Assembly (NCBI GenBank): GCA_024102975.1
Contig: JAGFJD010000505.1
Coordinates: 1 to 59,819, forward strand
Direction: 5' to 3'
DNA length: 59,819 nt
DNA from: Phaeodactylibacter sp.
GTDB taxonomy: Bacteria > Bacteroidota > Bacteroidia > Chitinophagales > Saprospiraceae
The notes beneath the pieces were generated by a model. It had not been told where the DNA came from and did no database searches. It saw only the letters and a program-made list of their open reading frames with translations. Position 1 is the first letter of the stretch; each line of letters begins with the position of its first letter. A program made the position numbers and the translations under genes. This document shows, piece after piece, positions 8,203 through 17,914 of the stretch.

Positions 8203-8721
8203 TTACTCTTCCGGCAAAAATACGCCGGAGGCGAGAAATTTCAGCTCGTCCCTCGGCTCCGTAATGGCTTCGATTTCCTCCCGGGTTTTGCCTGCATCCT
8301 CTGCATAATGACGCAATTCTTCCACAGGAGTCACTTCCCGGAAAGCCCATCCTTCCATGACCACCTTGCGGCCGGCAATATCCTTGGGCACGAAAAAGCC
8401 GTAGTCTTTGAACCGCACCATTACCGGCTCTTCGCCGTTTTCTTCGGAACCGACCACCATCCAGCAGCCTTTGGCCTGGCATACCTCCCGGACCGTGCCT
8501 TCGACAATGAGTTCCATCGAATCCCGGCCTTCCATTTTCTTCGCTATCTCACCTGCGCTGATGCCCCCCTCGGGGCTGAAAGCCGCTCCAAAGGTTTGGC
8601 CTTTTGACTCCGCCGGCTGAACGGCATTCCCGGCTTCCGCTTTGCCGCCTTGCCGGGCGGTACTGTTGCAGGCTGCCAGTAGAGCGGCCGCAACCAAAAC
8701 AAACAACGTTCTTCTTAACAT
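8203..8721 (-). CDS. DUF4920 lipoprotein
   Basis: 172 aa. The N terminus MLRRTLFVLVAAALLAAC is a lipoprotein signal with lipobox LAAC (Cys about 18). After a Gly/Ala linker comes the DUF4920 domain (about 40-170), with the diagnostic C-x3-GCWM stretch (CQAKGCWMVV) and a VRFKDYGFFVPKD segment. DUF4920 proteins are small envelope beta-rich proteins related to OB-fold-like NirD/BOF domains; their role is undefined. No partner gene is adjacent. Confidence 0.88.
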   Translation of the reverse strand: MLRRTLFVLVAAALLAACNSTARQGGKAEAGNAVQPAESKGQTFGAAFSPEGGISAGEIAKKMEGRDSMELIVEGTVREVCQAKGCWMVVGSEENGEEPVMVRFKDYGFFVPKDIAGRKVVMEGWAFREVTPVEELRHYAEDAGKTREEIEAITEPRDELKFLASGVFLPEE

Positions 8722-8998
8722 TTTGATGCAATTTTCTTACGGAATATCCGCGTTTATTATTTTCAGCAAAAATAAGACAAAAGCATCTAAAAACCAGGAG
8801 GCCTGCCCCGCCGCTTGTTTTTCAGGCAAGACAATTGTTCTAAATTTTTCTTAAAGCAAGAACCCGAAACAATAACAAGCCCCGGAAAAGGCTTAATATA
8901 AAACATGCTTCAACCTGTAAAAACCACGCCTATCGGCCGTAAACTGTACCCACCATTTACATCGACCATCACTTTGAACGACTTAAAACGACATTACC
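8722..8998. other. Divergent promoter region
   Basis: 277 bp between divergently transcribed genes. AT-rich; no -7 box that I would defend and no small gene. Confidence 0.3.
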
Positions 8999-10639
8999 AT
9001 GAGAGGGGCATTGATATTGCTGGCTTTCCTAAACCTTTGCGCCGGCGCCAACGCACAGATCGAGTGTACACAAGGAGATTGCATCAACGGAGCGGGGGTT
9101 TGCATCTTCCCCAGCGGCGCCCGTTATGACGGGCAATTCCGCGACGGAAAGCCTCACGGCAAAGGCATCCTCTATTTTTCCAACGGGGATGAGTACAACG
9201 GCGACTGGAAGAAGGGCTACCGCGAGGGCATCGGCATCATGGCCTTCCACAACCAGGATAAATATACCGGCGATTTCGAGGGCAACCTGTTCAACGGCCG
9301 GGGCATCATGGCCTATGCCAACGGCAACCGCTACGAGGGCCAATGGCAGGCCGGCCACCAGCACGGCCAGGGCGTCTTCTCCTTCGCCAACGGCGACCGC
9401 TACGAAGGGGCTTTCAAAATGGGCCAATGCCACGGGAAAGGCACTATGTTCTATTCCGACGGCTCCCGGTACGAAGGCCAGTGGGCCAACAACAAAAGGC
9501 ATGGCAGCGGGGTGATGTCCTTTGACGATGGAGAAGTGATCGCCGGCGAATGGCAGGACGGGCAGTACCTGACGGACTGGAGCAAGTATGCCTTCGCCGG
9601 CGATACGGCCAGCCTCCGCAACTGCAACCTGGTTTTTTGCGGGGACGGCCCCGGCAAATACGCCTACAGCGACGGCTCCCTCTACGTCGGCGAATTTTTT
9701 AACGGCATGCCCCAGGGCAACGGGACGGTCTACTACGCCAGCGGAAACCGCTACGAAGGAGGCTGGAAGCAGCACACCCCGCACGGCAGGGGGGTAATGT
9801 ATTACGCCAACGGCCGCGTAGTGGGCGCCATCTGGGATTTTGGCAAGCCGCTGAAGAAGCTCTATGTACAGGGAGAGGCGGAAGGCGACGCTCCTGTGCC
9901 CGTCGACCGCGACGAGCAGGTCAAAATATGGGCCGTCGTCGTCGGAGCAGCTACTTATTCGCACATGCCTCCCCTCCGGTATACGGACGACGACGCCTAC
10001 CAGGTCTATGCCTTCCTCAAAAGCCCCGAGGGCGGCGCCCTGCCCGACCGGCAGCTCCGGCTCCTGATCGACGAGGAGGCCACCCGGAAGAACATCCTCA
10101 ACGCCATGCGCACCACCTTCCTGCGCGCCGACGAGAACGACGTGATCCTCTTCTATTTTTCCGGCCACGGCCTGCAGGGCTCCTTCCTGCCCGTCGATTT
10201 CGACGGCTATAATAACCAGCTGAAACACGAAGAGATCAAAAGCCTCCTTCTGGAGAGCAAAGCCAAACACAAACTGGTGCTGGCCGACGCCTGCCACTCC
10301 GGCAGCCTGCTCTCTACCAAAACGCCATTACAGGTGGCCCTGAAACAGTACTACCAGGCCTTCGAGGACTCCTTCGGCGGCATGGCCCTGCTGATGAGCT
10401 CCAAAGGGGAGGAATATTCGCTGGAGGACGGCGGCCTGCGCTCGGGTATCTTCAGCCACTTCCTGGTCAGGGGCCTCAAGGGGGAGGCTAACCAGGACGG
10501 CAATGCCATCATCACCGTCAAAGAGCTGTTCGACTACGTCCACCAGAACGTACGCCTCTACACCGGCAACATCCAGACGCCGACCCTGACCGGGGATTTC
10601 GACCGGAGGATGCCGGTGGCGTTTGTGCGGGGGGAGTAG
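8999..10639 (+). CDS. Secreted MORN-repeat caspase-like protease
   Basis: 546 aa. Signal peptide 1-20 (cut after ANAQ). Residues about 25-290 hold roughly nine MORN repeats (Y-x-G-x-W/F...G-x-G). A Cys-rich cap C-T-Q-G-D-C opens the array, and a C-x4-C variant recurs near 205. From about 307 comes a caspase/peptidase C14 p20 fold starting KIWAVVVGA, with the catalytic His in FSGHG (about 389) and Cys in ADACHSG (about 432). MORN arrays bind lipids or proteins; C14 enzymes cleave after Arg/Lys or Asp. Substrate unknown. A paralogue lies at 11422, separated by a ruined restriction gene. Confidence 0.9.
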   Translation: MRGALILLAFLNLCAGANAQIECTQGDCINGAGVCIFPSGARYDGQFRDGKPHGKGILYFSNGDEYNGDWKKGYREGIGIMAFHNQDKYTGDFEGNLFNGRGIMAYANGNRYEGQWQAGHQHGQGVFSFANGDRYEGAFKMGQCHGKGTMFYSDGSRYEGQWANNKRHGSGVMSFDDGEVIAGEWQDGQYLTDWSKYAFAGDTASLRNCNLVFCGDGPGKYAYSDGSLYVGEFFNGMPQGNGTVYYASGNRYEGGWKQHTPHGRGVMYYANGRVVGAIWDFGKPLKKLYVQGEAEGDAPVPVDRDEQVKIWAVVVGAATYSHMPPLRYTDDDAYQVYAFLKSPEGGALPDRQLRLLIDEEATRKNILNAMRTTFLRADENDVILFYFSGHGLQGSFLPVDFDGYNNQLKHEEIKSLLLESKAKHKLVLADACHSGSLLSTKTPLQVALKQYYQAFEDSFGGMALLMSSKGEEYSLEDGGLRSGIFSHFLVRGLKGEANQDGNAIITVKELFDYVHQNVRLYTGNIQTPTLTGDFDRRMPVAFVRGE

Positions 10640-10714
10640 GGGAGGGGATGGTTTTATGGCTGCACGGTTTCATGGTTCGATTGTTTCCTCTGTATAAGCC
10701 CGCTTTTGGCACGC

Positions 10715-10745
10715 GAACAGCGAACAGCGTATTTGTTTATATTTG
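10715..10745 (+). promoter_or_regulatory. Promoter of the ruined restriction gene
   Basis: TTTG (10715-10718), a 19-bp spacer and TATATTTG (10738-10745). The ATG at 10750 follows after 4 bp, so the message would be leaderless or nearly so. Confidence 0.5.
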
Positions 10746-10749
10746 CAGC

Positions 10750-11398
10750 ATGAAAATAAACCTTGTTCCTTATCAGGAATACCTTAAGGATGCTGTCAAT
10801 CATTTCTGGGATACCAGAAACCGGCAGATCAACCGCCAAAAAGAAGGGAGAAGAACAGATCAGGGGAACCGTGGAGCAGTGACGGGGGGTAAACAATTAG
10901 ATGGCTTTATCGAACTTTTAGCCAGGGCAGCTGTAGACATGGGCATTCCAGAAGAATATATTTTTCTGAAGGGCGCTCACTTGCCAGGTTATTTCCGCCC
11001 GACTAAAGAATGGGATTTTTTGATAATCGCTCCTATACTGACGCACGCTTGGTTTTTGCTTTCTCATGGTTGTGGAAAGAACTGAAAAATCTACTTCCGA
11101 AATCCGCGTAAATGTTCCTCATTATTCCGTGTTTTCTGATTTTGAAAATACCAGTTACTTAGACCGCTACCAGATACTTTGCCGGAAGATGATGTTGGAA
11201 AGGCACTATACTGCCACTGCCTTGCTTTGGACTTCCCGGGATAGTTCGTATGGAAATGTCTCTGAAGACTTTCTACCCAACCTTTTCCCCTTCCACCCGC
11301 AACAAACCGCCCCCCTTTTTCGTAAATATACCATGCTATTCCATATAGGAATTTTTCTGATGCTTGCTGCTGAGCCCCGTCACCGTTATTATTTTTGA
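10750..11398 (+). pseudogene. PaeR7I/XhoI-type restriction endonuclease, internally deleted
   Basis: Residues 1-93 (10750-11028) carry the family's N-terminal signature: a RGAVTGGKQLDGF block and a PGYFRPTKEWD block. The frame then runs into a 29-bp repeat (11034-11062) and stops. From about 11075, in a different frame, comes the C-terminal part (VPHYSVFSDFENTSY, DRYQILCRKMMLERHY), matching the end of PaeR7I. About 75-80 middle residues, including the ExK half of the PD-(D/E)XK active site, are missing, so the product should be inactive. PaeR7I is about 246 aa and cuts CTCGAG. No cognate methyltransferase is seen nearby. Confidence 0.8.
11034..11062 (+). repeat. 29-bp repeat scar, copy of an element end
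   Basis: These 29 bp, starting TATACTGACGCACG, are identical to the reverse complement of 49369-49397, the right end of the palindromic element at 49294. Here the copy sits exactly at the break between the two halves of the restriction gene. Confidence 0.75.
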
Positions 11399-11421
11399 CG
11401 TCCATACAATTGCATAATCCC

Positions 11422-13377
11422 ATGAGGAATATCAGCCAGACCGTAACGCTTGCCTGCCTTTTGTTTGCCACAACGCTCCACGCCCAGTGCCTGGAGGGGG
11501 ATTGCAACAACGGCCAGGGCACCTTCCGCTTTGCCAGCGGCGCCCGCTATACCGGCCAGTTTGAAGGAGGCAAAAGCAACGGCATCGGGGTTTGCTACTG
11601 GCCCGACGGCAGCCGCTACGAAGGAGAGTGGGCCGGCGGCCTGCCCCATGGCAAGGGGGCTAAAACCCTCAGCCTCGGGCGCCTGCAGGCGGGCTGGTTC
11701 CGCGAAGGGCGGTACGAAGGCCCGGAATCGCCTCCGGAACTCCGGGAGCGCAGCGGCAACGGCCAGAGCAATAACATCCAGCAGGAAGGATGCATCTCCG
11801 GGAACTGCTACGACGGCCTGGGGGTGTATATTTTTCCCAGCAAGGCCGTATATACCGGCGAATTCAAAGAAGGCGAAATCCACGGCCACGGCGTCTGCCA
11901 CTATTCTGACGGCAGCAGATACGAGGGCGAATGGAACCGCCGCCATCCCGACGGCCGGGGAACCATGACCTACGCAGACGGCAGCCAGCGGTCCGGCCTG
12001 TGGCAGCGCGGGCAGCCCGTCGACGGCCGCGGCCGGGTCGTAAGCACCTACCTGGCGCGGCAGGAGGCGGAAGCGCAAACGGCCGACGTACAGGCCGGCT
12101 GCTTGTCCGGCGATTGCTACACCGGCCGCGGCGTCTTCGCATATATCGACGGCAGCCGTTACGAAGGCAGTTTTCAAAACGGCAAACCCGACGGCTACGG
12201 CGTCTTCATCTACCCCAATGGCGACCGCCATACCGGCGCCTTCCGCAACGGCGCGCCCCACGGCAGAGGCTCGCTCCTCCTGGCCAACGGCCAGCACACC
12301 GGAGGGTACTGGCTCGACGGGGAATACCTGGGCGAACAGGCCCGCCCGGAAAAAGGTTGTGTCTACGGCGATTGCCGGGATGGACACGGTACCTATATTT
12401 TCGCTGACGGCAATAAATACATCGGCTTCTTCCGCAATGGCCTGCCCGACGGCCGGGGTACCGTCTTCTATGCCAATGGCGAAAGATACGAAGGGCAGAT
12501 GGGCAACGCCCAATTCAACGGCTACGGCACCCTCTTCCTCAAGGACGGCACAGCCGTGTCCGGCCACTGGCGCGACGGCGTCTATGCCGGGCCGCAGCTG
12601 CCGGCCGCAACAGCCGCCCCCGCCTATGCGCCGGCACAACAACCCGGCAACCGCCCGCAACTGGAAGTATGGGCGGTGGTGATCGGCATTTCCTCCTACA
12701 ACCACATGCCGGTCCTGCGCTATACCGACGACGACGCCTACCACATGTATGCCTTCCTGAAAAGCCCGGAAGGCGGGGCCCTCGACGACGACCACATCAA
12801 AATACTGGTCGACGAAGAGGCCACCCTGCTGAACATCAAAAGCACCATGACGGCCCTCTTCGGCAAAGCCGGGCCCAATGACCTCATCATGCTCTACTTC
12901 TCCGGCCACGGCCTGCGCGGTTCCTTCCTGCCTTTCGACTTCGACGGCTACCGCAACAAACTTTACCACGAGGACCTCAACGCCATCATGAAACAAAGCC
13001 CCGCCAAGTATAAACTGTGTATCGCCGACGCCTGCCATTCGGGCAGCCTCCTGGCCATGCGGGGCGGGGCCCAGCCCGAACTGCTGGCCAATTACTACAA
13101 CAGCCTGGCCAAGGCCAGCCCGGGCACCGCCCTGATTATGTCTTCCAAATCCGACGAAACTTCCCTGGAATCAAGCGGCCTGCGGCAGGGCGTTTTCAGC
13201 CACTTCCTCATCCGCGGCCTCAAAGGGGAGGCCGACCGGAACAACGACAAACGCATATCCGTACAGGAACTCTACGACTTCGTCAACCTCAACGTGCGCA
13301 CCTACACCGGCAATATGCAATCCCCGCTGATCCAGGGCGATTATGACCCGGATATGACGGTGGGAGTGCGGAGGTGA
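11422..13377 (+). CDS. Secreted MORN-repeat caspase-like protease, longer paralogue
   Basis: 651 aa from ATG 11422 (MRNISQTVT); a start at 11395 would precede the signal peptide with nine odd residues. Signal peptide to about 21 (LHAQ). The MORN array (about 25-390) is built as four blocks, each opened by a cap C-x2-G-D/N-C (CLEGDC, CISGNC, CLSGDC, CVYGDC) with two to three MORN repeats after it. The caspase-like domain begins about 414, with His in FSGHG (about 496) and Cys in ADACHSG (about 538). The C-terminal domain closely matches the 8999 protein, so the pair arose by duplication; the arrays have diverged in length. Confidence 0.9.
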   Translation: MRNISQTVTLACLLFATTLHAQCLEGDCNNGQGTFRFASGARYTGQFEGGKSNGIGVCYWPDGSRYEGEWAGGLPHGKGAKTLSLGRLQAGWFREGRYEGPESPPELRERSGNGQSNNIQQEGCISGNCYDGLGVYIFPSKAVYTGEFKEGEIHGHGVCHYSDGSRYEGEWNRRHPDGRGTMTYADGSQRSGLWQRGQPVDGRGRVVSTYLARQEAEAQTADVQAGCLSGDCYTGRGVFAYIDGSRYEGSFQNGKPDGYGVFIYPNGDRHTGAFRNGAPHGRGSLLLANGQHTGGYWLDGEYLGEQARPEKGCVYGDCRDGHGTYIFADGNKYIGFFRNGLPDGRGTVFYANGERYEGQMGNAQFNGYGTLFLKDGTAVSGHWRDGVYAGPQLPAATAAPAYAPAQQPGNRPQLEVWAVVIGISSYNHMPVLRYTDDDAYHMYAFLKSPEGGALDDDHIKILVDEEATLLNIKSTMTALFGKAGPNDLIMLYFSGHGLRGSFLPFDFDGYRNKLYHEDLNAIMKQSPAKYKLCIADACHSGSLLAMRGGAQPELLANYYNSLAKASPGTALIMSSKSDETSLESSGLRQGVFSHFLIRGLKGEADRNNDKRISVQELYDFVNLNVRTYTGNMQSPLIQGDYDPDMTVGVRR

Positions 13378-13394
13378 AGGGGGAAGGGTATGGG

Positions 13395-13454
13395 CTGGAT
13401 TGTTATATTGCTACATTGCTGGATAGTTATATTGTTATATTGCTATATTGTTGC
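13395..13454. repeat. Degenerate AT-rich tandem repeat
   Basis: About six imperfect copies of a 9-bp unit of the type TATATTGTT/C in the spacer after the second caspase gene. No coding sense. Confidence 0.5.
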
Positions 13455-13604
13455 TCAGCCCGCCACCCCTCCAAATCCCGGATATAATTAACCTTGCCTT
13501 AATATCCAGGGCAAAGAATCATACACAAACTTAAACCTGCCTTAAAGCACAGGAAACCCGCACGGTTTAGTTTTATGCATTTATCACAACAAAATTTTTG
13601 ATAT

Positions 13605-16600
13605 ATGCTTAAACGCTTTACCCTCCTGGCATGGGCATGCCTTTTGTCGCAAATCGCCATTGCCCAGAACGAGCAAAAGCTCCACCATTTGTCCAGTTTT
13701 GAAACCGGCATTGAAGCAGCTGCGGAAACCGTGGCCTTTGACCCGGAAACCAATCGCGCTTTTTTTACCAATAGCGCGCCAAACACGCTGGCCATCATTG
13801 ATTTGTCTGATCCCGGCAACCCCGTGGCGGTTGCGGAAATAGCTCTTGCTCCCTACGGGGCTGGCCCCAATTCAGTGGCGGCGGCCAAGGGCCTGGTTGC
13901 TGTGGCGGTCGAAGCCGACCCCAAGACGGACCCCGGCAAGGTCGTCTTCTTCGACACCGACGGCAACTACCTGGAGGAGGTAACCGTCGGCGCCTTGCCC
14001 GACATGCTTGCTTTCTCGCCGGACGGCGCCCTGCTCCTTGTGGCCAACGAAGGAGAACCCAATGACGACTACACGGTGGATCCCATGGGGTCTGTTTCCG
14101 TCATCGACGTTTCCGGAGGGGCGGCGGCTGCGGCGGTAACGACCGTCACCTTTGAAGCGTACAACGACAGGAAGGTCCACCTGCAGAACAAGGGCGTCCG
14201 CATTTTCGGCAACGACGGCATGGCAACAGTGGCCCAGGACCTGGAACCGGAATTCATAACTTTTTCTCCGGACGGCGCCTACGCCTATGTCAACTGCCAG
14301 GAAAGCAACGCCATAGCGGTTCTGGACCTGGCGGCCCTGGAATTCGTCGATATCCTGCCCCTGGGGTACAAAAACCACAACCTGGGCCGGCCGGCGCTGG
14401 AATCCTTTATTATCAATGAACTGGTGGCGGATTGGCCTGAACTGGGCACCCCGGTTTACGACGGTGGCCAGGCGCCCGTCCTGCTTGGCGGATTCTCGGG
14501 CTTGTATTACGATCCAACGGAATCGACGGTTAACAAATACGTTTTCTACGCCGTCCCGGACCGCGGCCCCAATGACGATACTTTTGGTCGCAACGATGTG
14601 ACGCCCGCTGCGCCCCAGAATTTGCGGCCTTTCAAGCTGCCTGATTACCAGGGCCGTATGGTTAAGTTCACGTTCAACCGGCAGACGGGCGCCGTGAACC
14701 TGAACGAACAAATCCTGCTCTACCGCCAGGATGGCGTAACGCCAATTTCCGGCAAGGGCAACATTCCGGGCTTTGACGAAGTGCCGGTTACCTATGCTGA
14801 TCCCGCCACGCCTTACGCCAACGTCGATTTTACAGACAATGAATCCGGTGAAGAACTGCATCAACTCCCTTATGATGAATACGGCGGCGACTTCGAAGGC
14901 ATACTCCGGGACAAGGACGGCAACTTCTGGATGTGCGACGAATACCGGCCGGCCCTTTACAAGTTCCGGCCCGATGGCATCCTGGTCGAGCGCTACGTCC
15001 CGGAAGGCACTTCCCTGCTCGGAACAACTCCGCAGCCGGAAGGCACATACGGTGCGGAAACGCTTCCTGCTGTATATTCCAGCCGGTGGGCCAACCGGGG
15101 GTTTGAAGCCATCGCTTACGATGCCGACGCTCATGTGGTCTACGCCTTCATCCAGTCGCCCCTCGAAAACCCGGACAACTCAGTGCGCAACAAAACCGAT
15201 GTGATCCGCATCCTGGGCGTCGACGCCGGCAGCGGCACGCCGGTGGAAGAATACGTCTATCTTCTGGAAAGGAACCAGTACAGCGGCCTGGCCACCTCCC
15301 GCGTAGATAAGATCGGCGACGCTGTTTATTCGGGCGATGGCAAGTTCCTGGTCCTGGAACGGGATTCCGAGGCCCCCGGCGTATCCGAAGGCAAAAAGTA
15401 TATCTTTGAAATCAGCCTGACGGGCGCTACCAATGTCCTGGGTTTGGCCAACGGGCAGGGGACCCTGGAAGAGCAATCCGCCGACGAACTGCTGGCCGCC
15501 GGCGTGCAGGCGGTTCACAAAACCAAGGTGGCCAACCTGCCGACGCTCAACTACGTCAGCTCCGACAAGCCGGAGGGCCTGGCCTTGCTGCCAGGAGGCG
15601 AGATCGCCGTCCTGAACGACAACGACTTCGGCCTGGCCGGCGCGGGCGTGACTGACAACTCGGTGCTGGGCATCATTTCTTTCCAACGGGACTATGGCTT
15701 TGACGCCAGCGACCGGGACGACAGGGTCAACATCACTTCCCACCCGACTCTGGGCATGTTCATGCCTGACGCCATCGCCGCCTTCGAAGCAGGCGGCAAG
15801 GCCTACATCGTCACCGCCAATGAAGGCGATTCCCGTGACTACGACGGCTACTCCGAGGAGGTGCGCGTGAAAGACCTCACCCTGGATCCTGCCGCCTATC
15901 CCAATGCGGAAGCGTTGCAGGCCGACGAAAACCTGGGCCGCCTGAAGACGACCACTGCCAATGGCGATTATGACGGCGATGGCGACTATGACCAAATCTA
16001 CTCCTTCGGCGGGCGTTCCTTTTCCATCTTTGATGCGTACGGCAACCTGGTATACGACAGTGGCCAGGACTTTGGCACCGTTGCCAGCATCATGGAGCCG
16101 GCTCTCTTCAACGAAGACGAAGGGGAGAAAGACGGGCGTTCCGACGACAAGGGCGTGGAGCCGGAAGCGCTGGCTGTTGGAACCATCGACGGCCATACCT
16201 ACGCATTCATAGGCTTCGAACGGCAGAACGCTATTGTAGTGTACGACATTACCGATCCTTTCTCGCCCCTGTTCGTCACCTACTACAATAACCGGGCAAT
16301 CGGCGCGGATGGACTGTCCGGAGACATCAGCCCGGAAATCATCACCTTCGTTCCGGCCGCAGAAAGCCCCAATGGAGAAAACCTGCTGGTGGTAGGTTAC
16401 GAAGTCAGCGGAAGTGTCGGCATCATACAGGTGGGCGGCGAACTGGTGAGCATCAGCGAAGAACTGCGCGGGGAGTCGGCATTCCGGACTTTCCCTAATC
16501 CCACAGTAGACAGGATTTTCTTCAGCCAGCCGGTCTCCGGCCAGGTCTTTGACGAAGGCGGCCGCCTGGTGGCCAATGTGCAAAACACTGCGGAGATGAA

Positions 16601-16676
16601 CGTGAGCGACTGGCCGGCCGGCCTGTACGTCATCGCAACGGAAGGGCAGGGGAAACAGCGGTTTTTGAAGCTGTAG
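13605..16676 (+). CDS. Choice-of-anchor I / phytase-like esterase protein, T9SS-secreted
   Basis: 1023 aa. Signal peptide to about 20 (AIAQ). Residues 25-260 and about 640-950 are two parts of a choice-of-anchor I beta-propeller (ADGP-type repeats such as DMLAFSPDGALLLVANEGEPN). Between them (about 290-600) is an inserted esterase-like activity-of-phytase domain (YAVPDRGPNDD, DKDGNFWMCDEYRP). Residues 955-1023 are the T9SS sorting domain (FPNPTVDRIFF ... GLYVI). Such proteins are exported phosphoesterase-like enzymes. The phosphate-ester substrate is inferred from domain names, not from tested residues. Single gene. Confidence 0.88.
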   Translation: MLKRFTLLAWACLLSQIAIAQNEQKLHHLSSFETGIEAAAETVAFDPETNRAFFTNSAPNTLAIIDLSDPGNPVAVAEIALAPYGAGPNSVAAAKGLVAVAVEADPKTDPGKVVFFDTDGNYLEEVTVGALPDMLAFSPDGALLLVANEGEPNDDYTVDPMGSVSVIDVSGGAAAAAVTTVTFEAYNDRKVHLQNKGVRIFGNDGMATVAQDLEPEFITFSPDGAYAYVNCQESNAIAVLDLAALEFVDILPLGYKNHNLGRPALESFIINELVADWPELGTPVYDGGQAPVLLGGFSGLYYDPTESTVNKYVFYAVPDRGPNDDTFGRNDVTPAAPQNLRPFKLPDYQGRMVKFTFNRQTGAVNLNEQILLYRQDGVTPISGKGNIPGFDEVPVTYADPATPYANVDFTDNESGEELHQLPYDEYGGDFEGILRDKDGNFWMCDEYRPALYKFRPDGILVERYVPEGTSLLGTTPQPEGTYGAETLPAVYSSRWANRGFEAIAYDADAHVVYAFIQSPLENPDNSVRNKTDVIRILGVDAGSGTPVEEYVYLLERNQYSGLATSRVDKIGDAVYSGDGKFLVLERDSEAPGVSEGKKYIFEISLTGATNVLGLANGQGTLEEQSADELLAAGVQAVHKTKVANLPTLNYVSSDKPEGLALLPGGEIAVLNDNDFGLAGAGVTDNSVLGIISFQRDYGFDASDRDDRVNITSHPTLGMFMPDAIAAFEAGGKAYIVTANEGDSRDYDGYSEEVRVKDLTLDPAAYPNAEALQADENLGRLKTTTANGDYDGDGDYDQIYSFGGRSFSIFDAYGNLVYDSGQDFGTVASIMEPALFNEDEGEKDGRSDDKGVEPEALAVGTIDGHTYAFIGFERQNAIVVYDITDPFSPLFVTYYNNRAIGADGLSGDISPEIITFVPAAESPNGENLLVVGYEVSGSVGIIQVGGELVSISEELRGESAFRTFPNPTVDRIFFSQPVSGQVFDEGGRLVANVQNTAEMNVSDWPAGLYVIATEGQGKQRFLKL

Positions 16677-16942
16677 TATACATTGTCCTGTTGACTTAAA
16701 TATACTCAACTCAACAGTTGCGACCATTCGCCCGGTTCAGGGAAGGCGGATGGCCGCAGCTGTTTTTTCTTTATTCTGCAACATATACTTGCGGATGGAT
16801 TTTAAAAACGAGGAAGCCCGGCCAGATTCCAGCCAGCAGGGATAAAGCAGCCATGATACCGAACCACAACGGGTCCGGGAGTCCCCTACTTGCTTTTTTG
16901 CTCCGCTTAACTTAATTAATTAAATTTGTAAAAACTGTTGTT
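16677..16942. other. Spacer with a promoter only
   Basis: 266 bp without a gene. It contains the TTTG/TAAATTTG promoter just before 16943; otherwise nothing supported. Confidence 0.3.
16897..16928 (+). promoter_or_regulatory. Promoter of the DUF4058 gene
   Basis: TTTG (16897-16900), a 20-bp spacer and TAAATTTG (16921-16928), ending 14 bp before the ATG at 16943. Exact fit to the Bacteroidota pattern. Confidence 0.55.
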
Positions 16943-17716
16943 ATGCCTTCTCCCTTTCCCGGCATGGACCCTTATCTGGAAGGGCATCTCTGGCCCGATG
17001 TCCACAACAGCCTTGCCTATTTGATCAAGGTGCAGTTGGTTTCCCGGCTTGTTGATCCATATATTGTCCACCTGAATACCTATACCGTCGAAGACACATC
17101 GCCGGAGGAAGATGTTGGGATTATGTATCCGGATGTCGAGGTTTTTCGCAAGCCGGGTGTGGCGAAGGAACCGGTGGCAGGATATGAACCGCCCATCACG
17201 CCGGAAACCGTTACCTTGCCAGCCATCAAAAACGTGGCAGTCCGCATTCCCGTGGTGGAGGTTAAAGACAGAAAAAACAACCAACTCATCACTGCAATTG
17301 AGATTCTGTCTCCAGTCAATAAGCGCAGGCCCGGGCTGGCGCCCTACCGGGAAAAGCGGGAAAGGCTCCATTACGCCGGCGTAAACCTGGTGGAAATCGA
17401 CCTGCTTCGGCGGGGCGAGCGGCCTTTTGGCCATCCTTATTTGCCCCAATCACATTACCTGATCTGCCTGCTTCGGGCCGGTATCGGCAAAACCCAGGTT
17501 TGGGCGGTCGGCGTGAAAGAGCCGTTGCCGGTCATTCCCGTTCCATTGAAAGAACCGGACAAAGACAGTTTCCTGGATTTGGGCCGGGCTTTCAAAGATT
17601 TGTATGAACAAGGAGCGTTCGAACGGTCTGTTGATTACGAGGTGCCGCCGCCGCCGCCGGATTTTTCCCGGGAGGAACTGGAGTGGATGAAAGGCCTGGG
17701 AGTCATGGCGGGTTGA
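16943..17716 (+). CDS. DUF4058 family protein
   Basis: 257 aa, cytoplasmic. The opening MPSPFPGMDPYLE is the DUF4058 hallmark, followed by WPDVHNSLAYLI and a conserved central ITAIEILSPVNKR stretch, then VEIDLLRRGER. The family is widespread in cyanobacteria, Planctomycetes and gliding Bacteroidota, often in many copies. The E-I-x-S-P-x-N-K and E-x-D-L-x-R patterns resemble a PD-(D/E)XK-like core, but this is speculative and function is unknown. It has its own strong promoter and no operon partner. Confidence 0.88.
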   Translation: MPSPFPGMDPYLEGHLWPDVHNSLAYLIKVQLVSRLVDPYIVHLNTYTVEDTSPEEDVGIMYPDVEVFRKPGVAKEPVAGYEPPITPETVTLPAIKNVAVRIPVVEVKDRKNNQLITAIEILSPVNKRRPGLAPYREKRERLHYAGVNLVEIDLLRRGERPFGHPYLPQSHYLICLLRAGIGKTQVWAVGVKEPLPVIPVPLKEPDKDSFLDLGRAFKDLYEQGAFERSVDYEVPPPPPDFSREELEWMKGLGVMAG

Positions 17717-17914
17717 AAAAGTCAGGTGCGGACACGGCGGAAACTTTTGAGCGTACGATGTGCGAAGCTCCACCGATTGTCCAACGTTAGAATGGCAGGG
17801 GCTTATTGGCTACTGGATTATATTTTCAGCAACCAACCACGCAGGAGCCTGAGAGGTGAAGCATTTCAGGTATGGAAGATCAGGGCAAATCAGGATGATT
17901 CAGCGACTGCCTGC

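Noticed and set aside
11389..13038. 549-aa frame opposite the second caspase gene
   Set aside because: Low-complexity Ala/Val/Gly antisense of GC-rich MORN repeats; the plus strand has signal peptide, repeats and active site.
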